Origin: Myxococcales bacterium
Lineage (GTDB): Bacteria > Myxococcota_A > Polyangia > Palsa-1104 > SHYY01
Assembly: GCA_023248875.1 (NCBI GenBank)
Contig: JAHFDT010000015.1
Location: 1 to 33,708 of the forward strand
Direction of reading: 5' to 3'
Length of the DNA: 33,708 nucleotides
The notes below the pieces were generated by a model, which was given only the letters and a program-made list of their open reading frames with translations, had not been told where the DNA came from and did no database searches. Shown here piece after piece: positions 1 through 7,908 of the stretch. The number at the start of each line of letters is the position of its first letter. Within the stretch, counting starts at the first letter, position 1. A program made the translations under genes and the position numbers.

Positions 1-32
1 GGAGGCCGACGGTTCGATCCCGTTCAGCTCCA
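1..32 (+). tRNA. tRNA-Ala, 3' part only (cut by window edge)
   Basis: The first 32 bases fold as the end of a tRNA. A five-base T stem (GACGG/CCGTT, one G-T pair) closes a TTCGATC T loop. It is followed by a seven-base acceptor strand CAGCTCC and discriminator A at 32. The CAGCTCCA end closely resembles bacterial tRNA-Ala, whose 5' side would be GGAGCTG. The anticodon lies outside the window, so the isotype is inferred from the acceptor end only. The next bases are CAA, so CCA is not encoded. Confidence 0.8.
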
Positions 33-56
33 CAAATTATCGGTTATAGTACGGAC

Positions 57-869
57 GTGGTGATTACGGGTATCAGCATCGCCGACAGTGCCTTACCACC
101 GGAACATTGGCACCATCTTCCGGCGCGTCTCGGACGCATGGACCGGCTTTGTGCGCTCGCCGTAGTGGCCGTCGACCGTGCGCTCGCCGGCGCGTGCATC
201 GATCCTGCGGCATGGCAGGGCGAGCGGGTCGCTACGCTCGTCGGCACCCAGTTCGGCTGCATGGCGACCAACGAAGCCTACTATCGCGAACTGCTCTTGC
301 AGGGGGCGAGTCCCAGGGTATTCACCTATACGCTGCCTTCGTCGCCGCTCGGCGAAGTGACGATCCATTTTGGCGCGCGCGGTCCGGGGGAGACCTGGGT
401 ATCGGGTCCCCTGGCTGGCCTAGAGGCGCTCGGGCGCGCGGGGCGTCTCTGCGAAACCGGGCGCTCCGATCTGGCCATTGTGATCGCCGTAGAGGCGGCG
501 CCACCATCGCTGGTGGAGATGGGTTTTTCGCTGAAGGATGGAGCCATCGCGCTGGTGGTCGAGCCCGAGTCGTCCGCTCGGCAACGGGGCGCACCAGTGC
601 TCTGTTCGGTCTCCCAAGTCATGTCTCAGGATGTACTTGCCCCAGTGCTCCGACCGAGGCGTAATGCGCCCGTCGGAAGCCGGAACATCCCGGCTGGCCG
701 CGTTGCTCGTCGCTCGCGTACCCTTCAGGTATGCCACGCTCCTCGCGCCTTGCCACCCGGGCGCCCCGGACTTCCTGGGTGGGTGCATTACGCCTCGGTC
801 GGAGCACTAGGAGCCGTAGAACCACTTCTCGAGCGACTTAGACTTGTTTGCGGAGATACCGTGCTTTGA
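57..869 (+). CDS. beta-ketoacyl-synthase-like protein (N-terminal KS fold) carrying an in-frame palindromic insertion
   Basis: The first ~185 residues look like the N-terminal half of a ketoacyl synthase (Ketoacyl-synt_2 type). It opens with VITGI, has a GRMDRLCALAV helix and a VGTQFG strand, and then PSSPLGEV and GLEALGRA. The position aligned with the catalytic Cys (TAC-A-SG in active enzymes) reads SGP-L-AG, so Cys appears to be Pro and the protein is probably not a condensing enzyme. Residues 197-251 are encoded by a 165-bp palindromic element (644-808). After it, GAVEPLLERLR resembles the helix expected late in such domains. Without the insert the protein would be about 215 aa, a normal size for stand-alone members. 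GTG codons at 57 and 60 are both possible starts. The 3' end overlaps the convergent gene by 32 bp. Such proteins often sit in fatty-acid or aryl-polyene-like clusters, but no partner genes are visible here. Confidence 0.6.
   Translation: MVITGISIADSALPPEHWHHLPARLGRMDRLCALAVVAVDRALAGACIDPAAWQGERVATLVGTQFGCMATNEAYYRELLLQGASPRVFTYTLPSSPLGEVTIHFGARGPGETWVSGPLAGLEALGRAGRLCETGRSDLAIVIAVEAAPPSLVEMGFSLKDGAIALVVEPESSARQRGAPVLCSVSQVMSQDVLAPVLRPRRNAPVGSRNIPAGRVARRSRTLQVCHAPRALPPGRPGLPGWVHYASVGALGAVEPLLERLRLVCGDTVL
644..808. repeat. 165-bp palindromic element with perfect 24-bp inverted ends
   Basis: Bases 644-667 and 785-808 are perfect inverted copies (24 of 24), beginning AGTGCTCCGACC. Homology continues imperfectly inward. 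An inner hairpin GCCGG-aacat-CCCGGC lies at about 676-692. The element is 165 bp, exactly 55 codons, and is open in the host frame. Because it is palindromic, both strands translate to peptides that start LRPRRNAP and end HYASVGALG. No target-site duplication is obvious. It encodes no transposase, so it would be a non-autonomous palindromic element, comparable in style to the palindromic elements found inside rickettsial ORFs. Confidence 0.7.
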
Positions 870-1758
870 CGAGAGCACCCGTTTCAAAGGCGTCCTTCTC
901 GGTGGCATTCAAGTAATTGTCCTTCGTTTCAATGTATTTCTGAGACAATCGGGCATAGGCGATCATCGCCTTCAGTACCTCATCTCGCCCGTGGGGAGCG
1001 GCATCGAGGAGCGCTTTGGGATCATCGGCGTTCTCAAGCATTTGCGGGTCGATCCCATACTTTCTCGCGCTCTCGTAGAAGTGGTTCCTGGCATCGTCGA
1101 GCGCCTTACCTACGGTCTCGATATCTTCCTCGGCCTTGCCATGTTTGACCGCGCCGGCGCCATAGTTGGCCTGGTACCACTGCTGCGCCTCTTGGCCCTT
1201 GGCTCCATCCGCGTTGAGTGGACAGGCACAGGCCTCGACGGCGACATTCTTGGGCAGGTAGAGTGCCGCCGCCAAGGCATCCACGGAGGACAATCGGTTC
1301 GCCTCGAGCTGCGCCACCCGGAAAAACTGCTCGCAGTGGCGCGTCTCATGGTAGACGGTGTCGGCGAGGTTGGCGGCTGCCTCCGCATCCGGCTTGGGGA
1401 TCGCAAACGCACGGCTGCAGAGCGCCAATGTCCAGGTAGATCTGCGGAATTCACCATAGGTCGTGGCCCCCAGATCGGTCAGCAGTAGACTCGGCACAGG
1501 AACGCCCAGCGGTTGGAGCTCCGCCACGGCCGCTTCGAATAGATGTTGGGCGCGCTGCTCGGGGGTGAAGTGATGCCAGTGATGGATCACATGGTGCGCC
1601 ACTCGAACAAAACGGTCCACTGCCATTGAGCTGGAGATGCCGGTGTGGTGTGAGGCGCCAACATTCCCTTTCGCAGGGGAGGACTCCGATAGTCGCTGGG
1701 CCGTGGCGGAGCTCGACTGCTCATCGGCCTTGCGCTTTGGGTGGGAGGCGTGGGGCAT
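838..1758 (-). CDS. uncharacterised HExxH-motif protein
   Basis: I do not recognise the family. The central part (about residues 40-230 of this form) is helical and contains YHETRHCEQFF, an HExxH signature as in zinc metallopeptidases. A Glu follows two residues after the second His. Whether it is a true protease is not shown. There is no signal peptide or membrane segment. A GTG start at 1830 would add 24 residues that are His/Ser/Glu-rich and probably disordered. The ATG at 1758 is preferred here because GGAGG lies five bases upstream, though those bases also encode Glu codons, so the longer form stays possible. If GTG 1830 is used, the gene begins 9 bp after pssA ends. It is last in a five-gene run. 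Its 3' end overlaps the convergent ketoacyl-synthase-like ORF by 32 bp. Confidence 0.7.
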   Translation of the reverse strand: MPHASHPKRKADEQSSSATAQRLSESSPAKGNVGASHHTGISSSMAVDRFVRVAHHVIHHWHHFTPEQRAQHLFEAAVAELQPLGVPVPSLLLTDLGATTYGEFRRSTWTLALCSRAFAIPKPDAEAAANLADTVYHETRHCEQFFRVAQLEANRLSSVDALAAALYLPKNVAVEACACPLNADGAKGQEAQQWYQANYGAGAVKHGKAEEDIETVGKALDDARNHFYESARKYGIDPQMLENADDPKALLDAAPHGRDEVLKAMIAYARLSQKYIETKDNYLNATEKDAFETGALVKARYLRKQV

Positions 1759-1839
1759 CGCCTCCTCCTCGCTCTCTGGGGAGGCATGGGGATGCGCTGG
1801 GTGCTTCCTGTGCGAATGGTGCCGCTCCACGCAATACCC

Positions 1840-2757
1840 CTATCTTGAATGATCGGCGCTGCGGCGAAGAAGTTGCTCGTCCGGGATCTCTTGGGCCGGC
1901 CGGTCCTCCTGGTCGCTATCGTAAGCCCCGAGTTCGGCCAGCACCTCTTCGTCGGTCTGGGCGCCGCCATCCGCCTCCTGCTGCGCCGCTGCCTCCAACC
2001 GGCGTCGACGATAAAAGATGACCTCCTCGAACAGGCCGAGGGCGACATAGGCGGTCATGAGGCAGATGAAGACAAAGGCGGAGGGCACCCGCTTCCAGGA
2101 GATCGCCACCACTGCACCGCCGATGGCACCGATGCCGAGGGTGACGGAGCGGCGTGATAGGCGCACATCTTTGAAGGAGCGAAAGTGGACCCGGCTCACC
2201 ATCAAATAGGAGAGCGCCACGACGACGATGGCCAGCGCGACCTGGCCGACATCGACGAAGGAGCCGCCGAGCTGATGGTTGGCGACCACCAGCGAGACCA
2301 GCACCAGCGCTGCCGCGGGAACCGGCAGGCCGAGAAAGTATTTGCTGGGACTCTTCTTGGTATCGGCGTCGTTCATCGCCAGGACGTTGAAACGTGCCAG
2401 CCGCAGGGCTGCTGCCGCGACGAACACAAACGCGATCGCCATGCCGAGGTGGTGCTGCTCGATGCGATCGAGCCCCCACCGGTACATGAGCAGCGCCGGG
2501 GCGACGCCAAAGGTGATCACATCGGCGAGGCTATCGAGCTGCAGCCCGAGCGCGCTCTGGGTTTTGGTGAGGCGCGCGACGCGGCCGTCGGCGACATCGA
2601 AAAAGACCCCGAAGTAGATGGCGATGGCCGCCTGATAGAGCGCGCCCATCGAGGTCTTGCCGCCGCTAGCAATGGTGGCGATCGCGAAAAAACCCGAGAA
2701 CACGCTGGAAAGCGTGAAGAGATTGGGCAGGATGAAGAAGGTCTTACGTAGGTTCAC
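1840..2757 (-). CDS. pssA: CDP-diacylglycerol--serine O-phosphatidyltransferase
   Basis: This integral inner-membrane enzyme joins CDP-diacylglycerol and serine to make phosphatidylserine, the precursor of phosphatidylethanolamine. The CDP-alcohol phosphotransferase motif is complete: D57-G58-x2-A61-R62-x8-G71-x3-D75-x3-D79, with the last Asp as general base. About seven hydrophobic segments follow the N-terminal NLRKTFFILPNLFT. The last ~55 residues are acidic, Gln/Glu-rich and probably cytoplasmic and disordered, longer than in minimal family members. The start is GTG at 2757, seven bases after truA, so translation is probably coupled. No phosphatidylserine decarboxylase gene is in the window. 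Confidence 0.93.
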   Translation of the reverse strand: MNLRKTFFILPNLFTLSSVFSGFFAIATIASGGKTSMGALYQAAIAIYFGVFFDVADGRVARLTKTQSALGLQLDSLADVITFGVAPALLMYRWGLDRIEQHHLGMAIAFVFVAAAALRLARFNVLAMNDADTKKSPSKYFLGLPVPAAALVLVSLVVANHQLGGSFVDVGQVALAIVVVALSYLMVSRVHFRSFKDVRLSRRSVTLGIGAIGGAVVAISWKRVPSAFVFICLMTAYVALGLFEEVIFYRRRRLEAAAQQEADGGAQTDEEVLAELGAYDSDQEDRPAQEIPDEQLLRRSADHSR

Positions 2758-2764
2758 CCACCCA

Positions 2765-3541
2765 TCATAGCACGGGCGGGCGCGGCCAACGGGTGGGCAG
2801 CGCGAGATCGTAATCCACTCGCACGAGCGTCAAACCGTGGGGTGGGGCGGTCGGCCCGGCGACGCGTCGGTCGCCCTGCTGGAGTAGCGCCGGGATGAGG
2901 CTCGGCTCGGCCCGGCCGCGGCCAATGTCGACCAGGGTGCCGACGAGAATTCGCACCATGTGTTTGAGAAAGGCATCGCCGTAGACCGAGAGGTCGATGG
3001 CACCCGCCTGACCGACGACTTCGACGCCGTAGATCGTGCGAACGCTATTTTTCCGATCGCAGTCGGCGGCCTGGAAGGCGGCGAAATCGTGGCGGCCGAC
3101 CAGGAGCGGGGCGGCGGCGCGCATGCAGTCGCAGTCGAGCAGCGGCAGAAGGTGCCATTCGGTGCGGTGCTGGATCGGCCGGCGCGCTTCGCCGTTCCAG
3201 ATACGGTAGCGGTAGAGCTTGCCGCGCGCGTCGCGACGTGGGTCGAAGTCAAGCGGGACTTCGTCCGCCGCTACGACGGCGATGGTGCGTGGTAGCAGGG
3301 CGTTGAGGCCGCGCAAGAAACCGAGGGGCGCGACCGAGCTCGAGGTGGTGAAGGCGGCCACCTGCCCTTCGGCATGGACGCCGGAATCGGTGCGCCCAGC
3401 CCCGCGCAGCGCGAGCGACTCGCCGGTCATTTGGGTGATCGCCGCTTCGATGGCGCTCTGCACCGATGGGCCATTGGCTTGCCGCTGCCAGCCGACAAAG
3501 TCGGTACCGTCGTACTCGATCACGAGGCGAATGCGCCTCAT
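2765..3541 (-). CDS. truA: tRNA pseudouridine synthase A
   Basis: TruA converts uridines 38-40 of the tRNA anticodon arm to pseudouridine. The protein is 258 aa, a normal length. The N-terminal IEYDGTDFVGWQRQ and the catalytic segment GAGRTDSGVHAEGQ (nucleophile Asp52) are intact, as is the KHMVRILVGTLVDIGRG stretch near the C-terminus. Its ATG shares one base with the stop codon of the upstream beta-barrel gene (TGATG), and pssA starts 7 bp downstream. It therefore sits in the middle of a translationally coupled run that mixes envelope and housekeeping functions. Confidence 0.96.
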   Translation of the reverse strand: MRRIRLVIEYDGTDFVGWQRQANGPSVQSAIEAAITQMTGESLALRGAGRTDSGVHAEGQVAAFTTSSSVAPLGFLRGLNALLPRTIAVVAADEVPLDFDPRRDARGKLYRYRIWNGEARRPIQHRTEWHLLPLLDCDCMRAAAPLLVGRHDFAAFQAADCDRKNSVRTIYGVEVVGQAGAIDLSVYGDAFLKHMVRILVGTLVDIGRGRAEPSLIPALLQQGDRRVAGPTAPPHGLTLVRVDYDLALPTRWPRPPVL

Positions 3542-4323
3542 CAGAACTCGAAGGCGAGGCCGGCGTTCCAGGTGAGGTCAGAAAGGACCATCTTGGTGGA
3601 TGAATTGAAACCGTTCACCCAAGCGTAGTGCAGCTCGCCAAAGGCATAGGTGTGCTGGATGCCGATTTCGCTGCGCACGGTACGGGCGGTCGCTTCATCG
3701 AAGCGATCGAGCAGCAGCGCCACGCCGGGGTGGGCGACCAGTCCGAAGGTGCCGCCGATGCCGCGGTCGCTCATGCCATTCGAGTTGTAGGTGGCGATGC
3801 TGCCGCTACCGTTTTCGATCCACCACAAGTAGTAGCCGACGCCGCCCTTGAGGTAGGGCACGATCGGGACATAGGTGCGCAGGGCGATGAGATCGAACCG
3901 GTAGACCAGCTCGAGGGTGATCGGCATTACCGATAGGGCAGTGGTATCGCCCGAGCGGGTGCAACTCGATAGCTGGCAGGAGACATACTGGCCGGTCGAA
4001 CGATCGTATTCAAAGGCCTGAGCCGAGCGGCGGGAAAAGCCGACTCCACCACCGATTCCCAGGCTACCGAAGGCACCGTGGAGCAGCTGCCAGTCGAATT
4101 CGAGGGAGCTGATGAGCGCGCCGCCGGGGCGCTCACCGCCGGCTCCAAATAGGTCGGAAAAGGGTTTCTTGCCGCCCAGACCCGGGCTCGAATCGATATC
4201 GGGAGAATAGGCGCCCATTTTGATTTCGAGCGCAAAGTGCGTCGCGCGAGGGAGGGGATCCTTTTCGAGGTTCTGCGCCTGGGCGGTGCCGAGGAGGAGC
4301 AGACCGGCCAACGCGTATCTCAC
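3541..4323 (-). CDS. outer-membrane beta-barrel protein, secreted
   Basis: A 260-aa protein with an N-terminal signal peptide (RYALAGLLLLGTAQAQ, cleavage after AQA). Alternating aromatic and glycine-rich strands follow, ending in a barrel-type tail NAGLAFEF with terminal Phe. It resembles the small outer-membrane barrel proteins common in myxobacteria; the ligand or role is unknown. Two Cys residues in a short loop (SCQLSSC, about residue 110) may form a disulfide. The start is taken as GTG 4323, because this gives a clean signal peptide and a 4-bp GTGA overlap with the upstream gene. The frame stays open to 4572, but that extension is Arg-rich and lies inside the neighbour. Confidence 0.8.
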   Translation of the reverse strand: MRYALAGLLLLGTAQAQNLEKDPLPRATHFALEIKMGAYSPDIDSSPGLGGKKPFSDLFGAGGERPGGALISSLEFDWQLLHGAFGSLGIGGGVGFSRRSAQAFEYDRSTGQYVSCQLSSCTRSGDTTALSVMPITLELVYRFDLIALRTYVPIVPYLKGGVGYYLWWIENGSGSIATYNSNGMSDRGIGGTFGLVAHPGVALLLDRFDEATARTVRSEIGIQHTYAFGELHYAWVNGFNSSTKMVLSDLTWNAGLAFEF

Positions 4324-5639
4324 CGCCGCCTCCGTCGGAGAGAGTGGAGGAGCAGCAGCGCCGCCAGTGCCGCGACCATAGTCGCGGAGCCGGATCGCGT
4401 GCCAGTCGCGCACTGGATACCGCCGCCCGCAGCGCGGAAACGGCGAAACAGATCTTCCACCGGCTGGGGCGTCCCGAGGGCCACGTTGGAGGCGGCGGGA
4501 TTGCCGACGTCGTCGATGGCCACGACCGCGAATTGGTAGGTCTTGCCGTTTTCGAGGCCATCGATGCGCCACGAGGTCTGGGTGTTTTGGAAAGTCGTCG
4601 AGCAGATGAACTTCGGGTCGAGGCTGACAAAGGGGCTAGGACCCTCGGTGAACTGGGGTGGCAGCGCCATATCGACGGTCGCCATATCTTCCCCCGCATC
4701 GACGAGCGCTGCATCGGTGACGCCGCCATCGATCGGCTCGTCATCCGGGTCCAAATGGTCGGGATGGAGTGGCTCGCTGCTCGGGGCGACGCTGGCATCG
4801 GTGGTTGTTCCACCATCGCTGACCAGGATCGGTCCTCCGGTGGAGAGCGTGCGGCGGCGCAGTCCGCTCGGTGTGCAGGTGGAATAGGCCTGATTGCTGG
4901 TCGTGGCGAATTGGCTTTGCAGCGAGGAGACCGGATTGCCGGTCTGGTCGGCACAGAGCACCTGATAACTCTTGATCGGCACCGAAGTGGTGGGTGGCGC
5001 GGTCCAGCTGAGGGTCACTGCACCCTCGCCGGGCTGGCTGGTGAGACCGCTCGGCCCGGTAGGTGCTAGCGTTTTGGTCGGCAACGTGATGGAGCAATAG
5101 TCGGGCATCGCATTTTGTGGATTGAAGAGGAACCACACGCCGTTCGAGGCCGAAGTGCCGGCGCAGAAATTGGTGCTGGGCGTACTCGGGGAATTGAAGT
5201 TGGCGGGATTGACCAGTGCTCGCACCGAAATGGTCTGCTGCGGCAGCGATGAGCTGGTCTTGGCGAAGTTTCCCGAATTGACCTCCGCATTGAGCTTGGT
5301 GCACGCCGTGGCGCCGGTCATGCGGTTGGTCTGCTGGTTACAGTTCTGCCCGGTCCAAACCTCCATCGGCACCGAGGCGTTGGTGATGGTGGTATTGATC
5401 ATCCGCGCAGTGACGACCAAATCGCCCGCTTCGCAGCGGCACTCGGCGAGGTTGAGCACGGTGTTGATCAGCGTCGGCGCGATATCCGTGAGCGCGGCGC
5501 TCTTGGCATCCTTGATGGCCAAACCGAAGGTCGCCGTCACCAGGCTAGGATTCGAGCACATCATGGTCGGCCCGGTGCTGCTTTGGGCGTGCGCCACGGC
5601 GGTGGTGAAGAGGGCAGCCAGAAGGAGACGCGAGGCCAT
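4320..5639 (-). CDS. secreted fibronectin-type-III-like protein with MYXO-CTERM-like tail
   Basis: The predicted protein is 439 aa, starting at ATG 5639 with signal peptide ASRLLLAALFTTAVAHA. The N-terminal ~200 residues have paired cysteines (CRCEAGD, NCNQQTN, TNFCAG, DYCSI). Next comes a segment typical of FN3 domains: TSQPGEGAVTLSWTAPPTT and later WRIDGLENGKTYQFAVVAIDDVGNPAAS. A low-complexity acidic/Ser/Thr insert lies between the two halves. The C-terminus has a GGGIQCATG stretch, then a hydrophobic helix, then RRRRR. This Gly-Cys / transmembrane / Arg order matches the MYXO-CTERM type of sorting tail, though with a single Cys. I infer export followed by surface anchoring. It is the first gene of the cluster running to 838. 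Function unknown. Confidence 0.75.
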   Translation of the reverse strand: MASRLLLAALFTTAVAHAQSSTGPTMMCSNPSLVTATFGLAIKDAKSAALTDIAPTLINTVLNLAECRCEAGDLVVTARMINTTITNASVPMEVWTGQNCNQQTNRMTGATACTKLNAEVNSGNFAKTSSSLPQQTISVRALVNPANFNSPSTPSTNFCAGTSASNGVWFLFNPQNAMPDYCSITLPTKTLAPTGPSGLTSQPGEGAVTLSWTAPPTTSVPIKSYQVLCADQTGNPVSSLQSQFATTSNQAYSTCTPSGLRRRTLSTGGPILVSDGGTTTDASVAPSSEPLHPDHLDPDDEPIDGGVTDAALVDAGEDMATVDMALPPQFTEGPSPFVSLDPKFICSTTFQNTQTSWRIDGLENGKTYQFAVVAIDDVGNPAASNVALGTPQPVEDLFRRFRAAGGGIQCATGTRSGSATMVAALAALLLLHSLRRRRR

Positions 5640-5781
5640 CTGGGGGTGGGGGTGCAAGCGCAATGCCGGTCGGAAATAGCTCTTGCTGTCGGGCCGCTGC
5701 GCGTGCCGTTGCCAATTCGTCAGAGTGCTGCAGCCAACCTTCGCCAAAGTGGCAAAAGTGTATCGGCTGGGGGGAGAGCGG
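5640..5781 (-). promoter_or_regulatory. 142-bp gap upstream of the secreted-protein/truA/pssA cluster
   Basis: No gene is seen. The promoter of the five-gene minus-strand cluster should lie here. A sequence resembling a sigma-54 site (GGCAT-N5-TTGCA on the minus strand, 5653-5669) is present. It would leave a leader of about three bases before ATG 5639, so I do not rely on it. No clear Shine-Dalgarno sequence precedes the ATG; the 12 bases before it are C-rich. Confidence 0.3.
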
Positions 5782-7908
5782 TCAAAGTGGCTCGGGCGAT
5801 ATCAGGCTTGGAGTGACTACGCGGGCCGCCCATCGATCGAGCTCCTGGGGCGCAATCGGCTGCCCGCCAAAGCGGGCGGCGTAGTAGAGCGCGACCAGCT
5901 CCTGAAAAGGGGCGGCGCCGGCGTCCTGCTGCTCGTGCGCTCGCGCTGCGACTTCGGCTGGGGTATCGGCGAGCTTGGGGGTGATGCCGCGCCGTTCGAG
6001 TGCTTCCAGAGCACGCTCGAGGGCCCGTACGGCGCGCCGTTGTGTTGCGGAGGGGCGCGCTCGGTCTCGCTGGCGGAGTTGTCTCCAGCACCACCCGACG
6101 AGGGCCAGGGCTAGGGCCACCCCGGAGCTGAATAGTAACGCGGGGCCCAGGTTGCGAACACTCTCGAGCCAGTGGCGCAAGGAGCGCAGCACATCGAGCT
6201 GCTTCGCCACATTGTACTCGATCACATACTTAAACCAGGCGAGCTCCAAGGTATCGACCAGTTCGCGGTAGCGATCGCCAAATCGTCGTGCTCCTGGCGC
6301 GCCTGCCAGCGCTGGAGTGGGGTCGAACGCTTCCCAACGGCCGTCGAAATAGACCTCGACCCAGGCGTGTGCGTCGCCTTGCCGCACGCGGAGGTAGTTG
6401 CCCACGCTATTCCATTCGCCGCCGTAGAAACCCGCGGTGTGGCGGGTCGGAACTCCCACGGCGCGCAGCAGGATCGCCATCGCCGTGGCGAAATATTCGC
6501 AGTGGCCGGCCTTTTGGACGAACAGAAAGTCGACCAGGGGATCGTAGCGCAGATCGCGCCGGAGATCGGTGGTGTAGCGGTAGTTCTCTTTGAGATAATG
6601 ATCGATCGCCGCCACCTTGGATCGGTCATCGGGGGCGGCGCGCGTGATCTGGCGGGCGAGATCGAGGACTCGGGGGGAAAGACTGCGTGGCAATTCGAGG
6701 AAGAGCGAGCGGCGCCAAGGATCGAGACGATCGAGGGAGATGGGCCCATCGGGTTGCGAATAGACGGTGTATTTGACGCCGCTGTGGCGCCCGCTGAGGT
6801 AGACGTTGCCCATCCCATCGCCACTGGGTGCGATGCCGCTGTTCTCCAACTCCCGTGGCACTTCGATCGCCAGGGAGGCACTGGCGCCAAACAGCACGGA
6901 GGTATCGATCATGGGCTCGAGATAGATCTCTTGGACGACACTCCGAGTCCGCAGCCTTGCGCGGGCCTGGTCGCTCAGAGTTCCGGCCCATGGCGGCCAG
7001 GGCACAAGACCCCCGCCGAGCATGCGAGTAGTCCATGGGGCGGGCTCCCAGCGCGCACTCTTGCCATCGGGAGACTGCTGGTAGCGGCTGAAGGCGATGC
7101 CGCGAAAATAGAGCGGCCGATCGGGACGGCCGCTCGGGAACTCGACTCGCATCACCACCTGTTCGTTCTGCTTGATGGTGCCGAAAGAGCCCAGTTCGAC
7201 GCTGCGATCGTTGAATCCTGCGCGCATCCCAGTGCGCGGGGTCTGAAAAAACATGCCGACGCCGATTCGGGGAACGAGAAAAAAGATCAGCGAGGAGCTG
7301 ACGAAGATCGCGATCGATACCAACGAGCTACCGATGAGAAAGCGACGATCGACGATACGGCGCGAGTTGAGGATGCGCTGGACTTCGACCCGTTCGCTTT
7401 CGCCGGCGGCGGAATGTTTGAGAAGATAGTTGTCCTCCATCTCTCGCCGCAGGTGCAAGAGGGTCAGGGTCCACGTGGCAAACACGACGTAGGCGAGGAA
7501 ACAGAGGGCGAACACCAGATCGGTGTTGAGCGCGGTGGCGGCCACCAACATCAAGAAGGAGATGACATAGGCCTGGAGATAGTCTTTTGACGAGCGGCGA
7601 TTCCAGAGCTTGTTGACCAGCAAGAACGAGAGAAAGCCGCTGCCAGCGATGAGGAGCGATTCACCTCCGAAGACCCGCCAGACGGTGATGCAGAACAGCG
7701 CCAGCGACGCGATGTTCCAGCCGAGCTGAACGCGCCACGCCCGAGCGCTGCGAGGATCGAGAGTGGGTTCGAAGAAAAAGCTGGCGAGCCCCGCGCACAA
7801 CGTGAAGGCGATCCAGAACCCAGCGAGCTCACCCGATAGCGCCAGGGCGGTGAAGGCCGAGGCGACCATGAGGTAGGAGGAGACCCTATGAACGGTGCTG
7901 AACCGCAT
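5782..7908 (-). CDS. TgpA-type membrane transglutaminase-like protein (DUF3488)
   Basis: The protein is 708 aa. Residues 1-220 hold about six membrane segments (DUF3488/TgpA N-terminal domain). A periplasmic region follows, and then a transglutaminase core with an intact triad: Cys470 in GHCEYFATA, His514 in DAHAWVEVYF and Asp529 in WEAFDPTPA. A further membrane segment (about 595-615) leads to an Arg-rich cytoplasmic DUF4129-like tail. The family is typically encoded with MoxR and DUF58 proteins, as here. Its physiological substrate is not established; an envelope role is inferred. The ATG overlaps the DUF58 stop by one base (TAATG). Confidence 0.92.
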   Translation of the reverse strand: MRFSTVHRVSSYLMVASAFTALALSGELAGFWIAFTLCAGLASFFFEPTLDPRSARAWRVQLGWNIASLALFCITVWRVFGGESLLIAGSGFLSFLLVNKLWNRRSSKDYLQAYVISFLMLVAATALNTDLVFALCFLAYVVFATWTLTLLHLRREMEDNYLLKHSAAGESERVEVQRILNSRRIVDRRFLIGSSLVSIAIFVSSSLIFFLVPRIGVGMFFQTPRTGMRAGFNDRSVELGSFGTIKQNEQVVMRVEFPSGRPDRPLYFRGIAFSRYQQSPDGKSARWEPAPWTTRMLGGGLVPWPPWAGTLSDQARARLRTRSVVQEIYLEPMIDTSVLFGASASLAIEVPRELENSGIAPSGDGMGNVYLSGRHSGVKYTVYSQPDGPISLDRLDPWRRSLFLELPRSLSPRVLDLARQITRAAPDDRSKVAAIDHYLKENYRYTTDLRRDLRYDPLVDFLFVQKAGHCEYFATAMAILLRAVGVPTRHTAGFYGGEWNSVGNYLRVRQGDAHAWVEVYFDGRWEAFDPTPALAGAPGARRFGDRYRELVDTLELAWFKYVIEYNVAKQLDVLRSLRHWLESVRNLGPALLFSSGVALALALVGWCWRQLRQRDRARPSATQRRAVRALERALEALERRGITPKLADTPAEVAARAHEQQDAGAAPFQELVALYYAARFGGQPIAPQELDRWAARVVTPSLISPEPL

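Noticed and set aside
1-869. Integrated element at the tRNA-Ala
   Set aside because: No integrase gene and no second copy of the tRNA 3' end was found in the window.
4324-4572. N-terminal extension of the beta-barrel gene
   Set aside because: Arg-rich, lies inside the upstream gene, and would bury the signal peptide.
5653-5669. Second sigma-54-like site (GGCAT-N5-TTGCA, minus strand) upstream of the FN3-type gene
   Set aside because: Spacing is right, but the transcription start would leave about three bases before the ATG, and the -24 element is imperfect.
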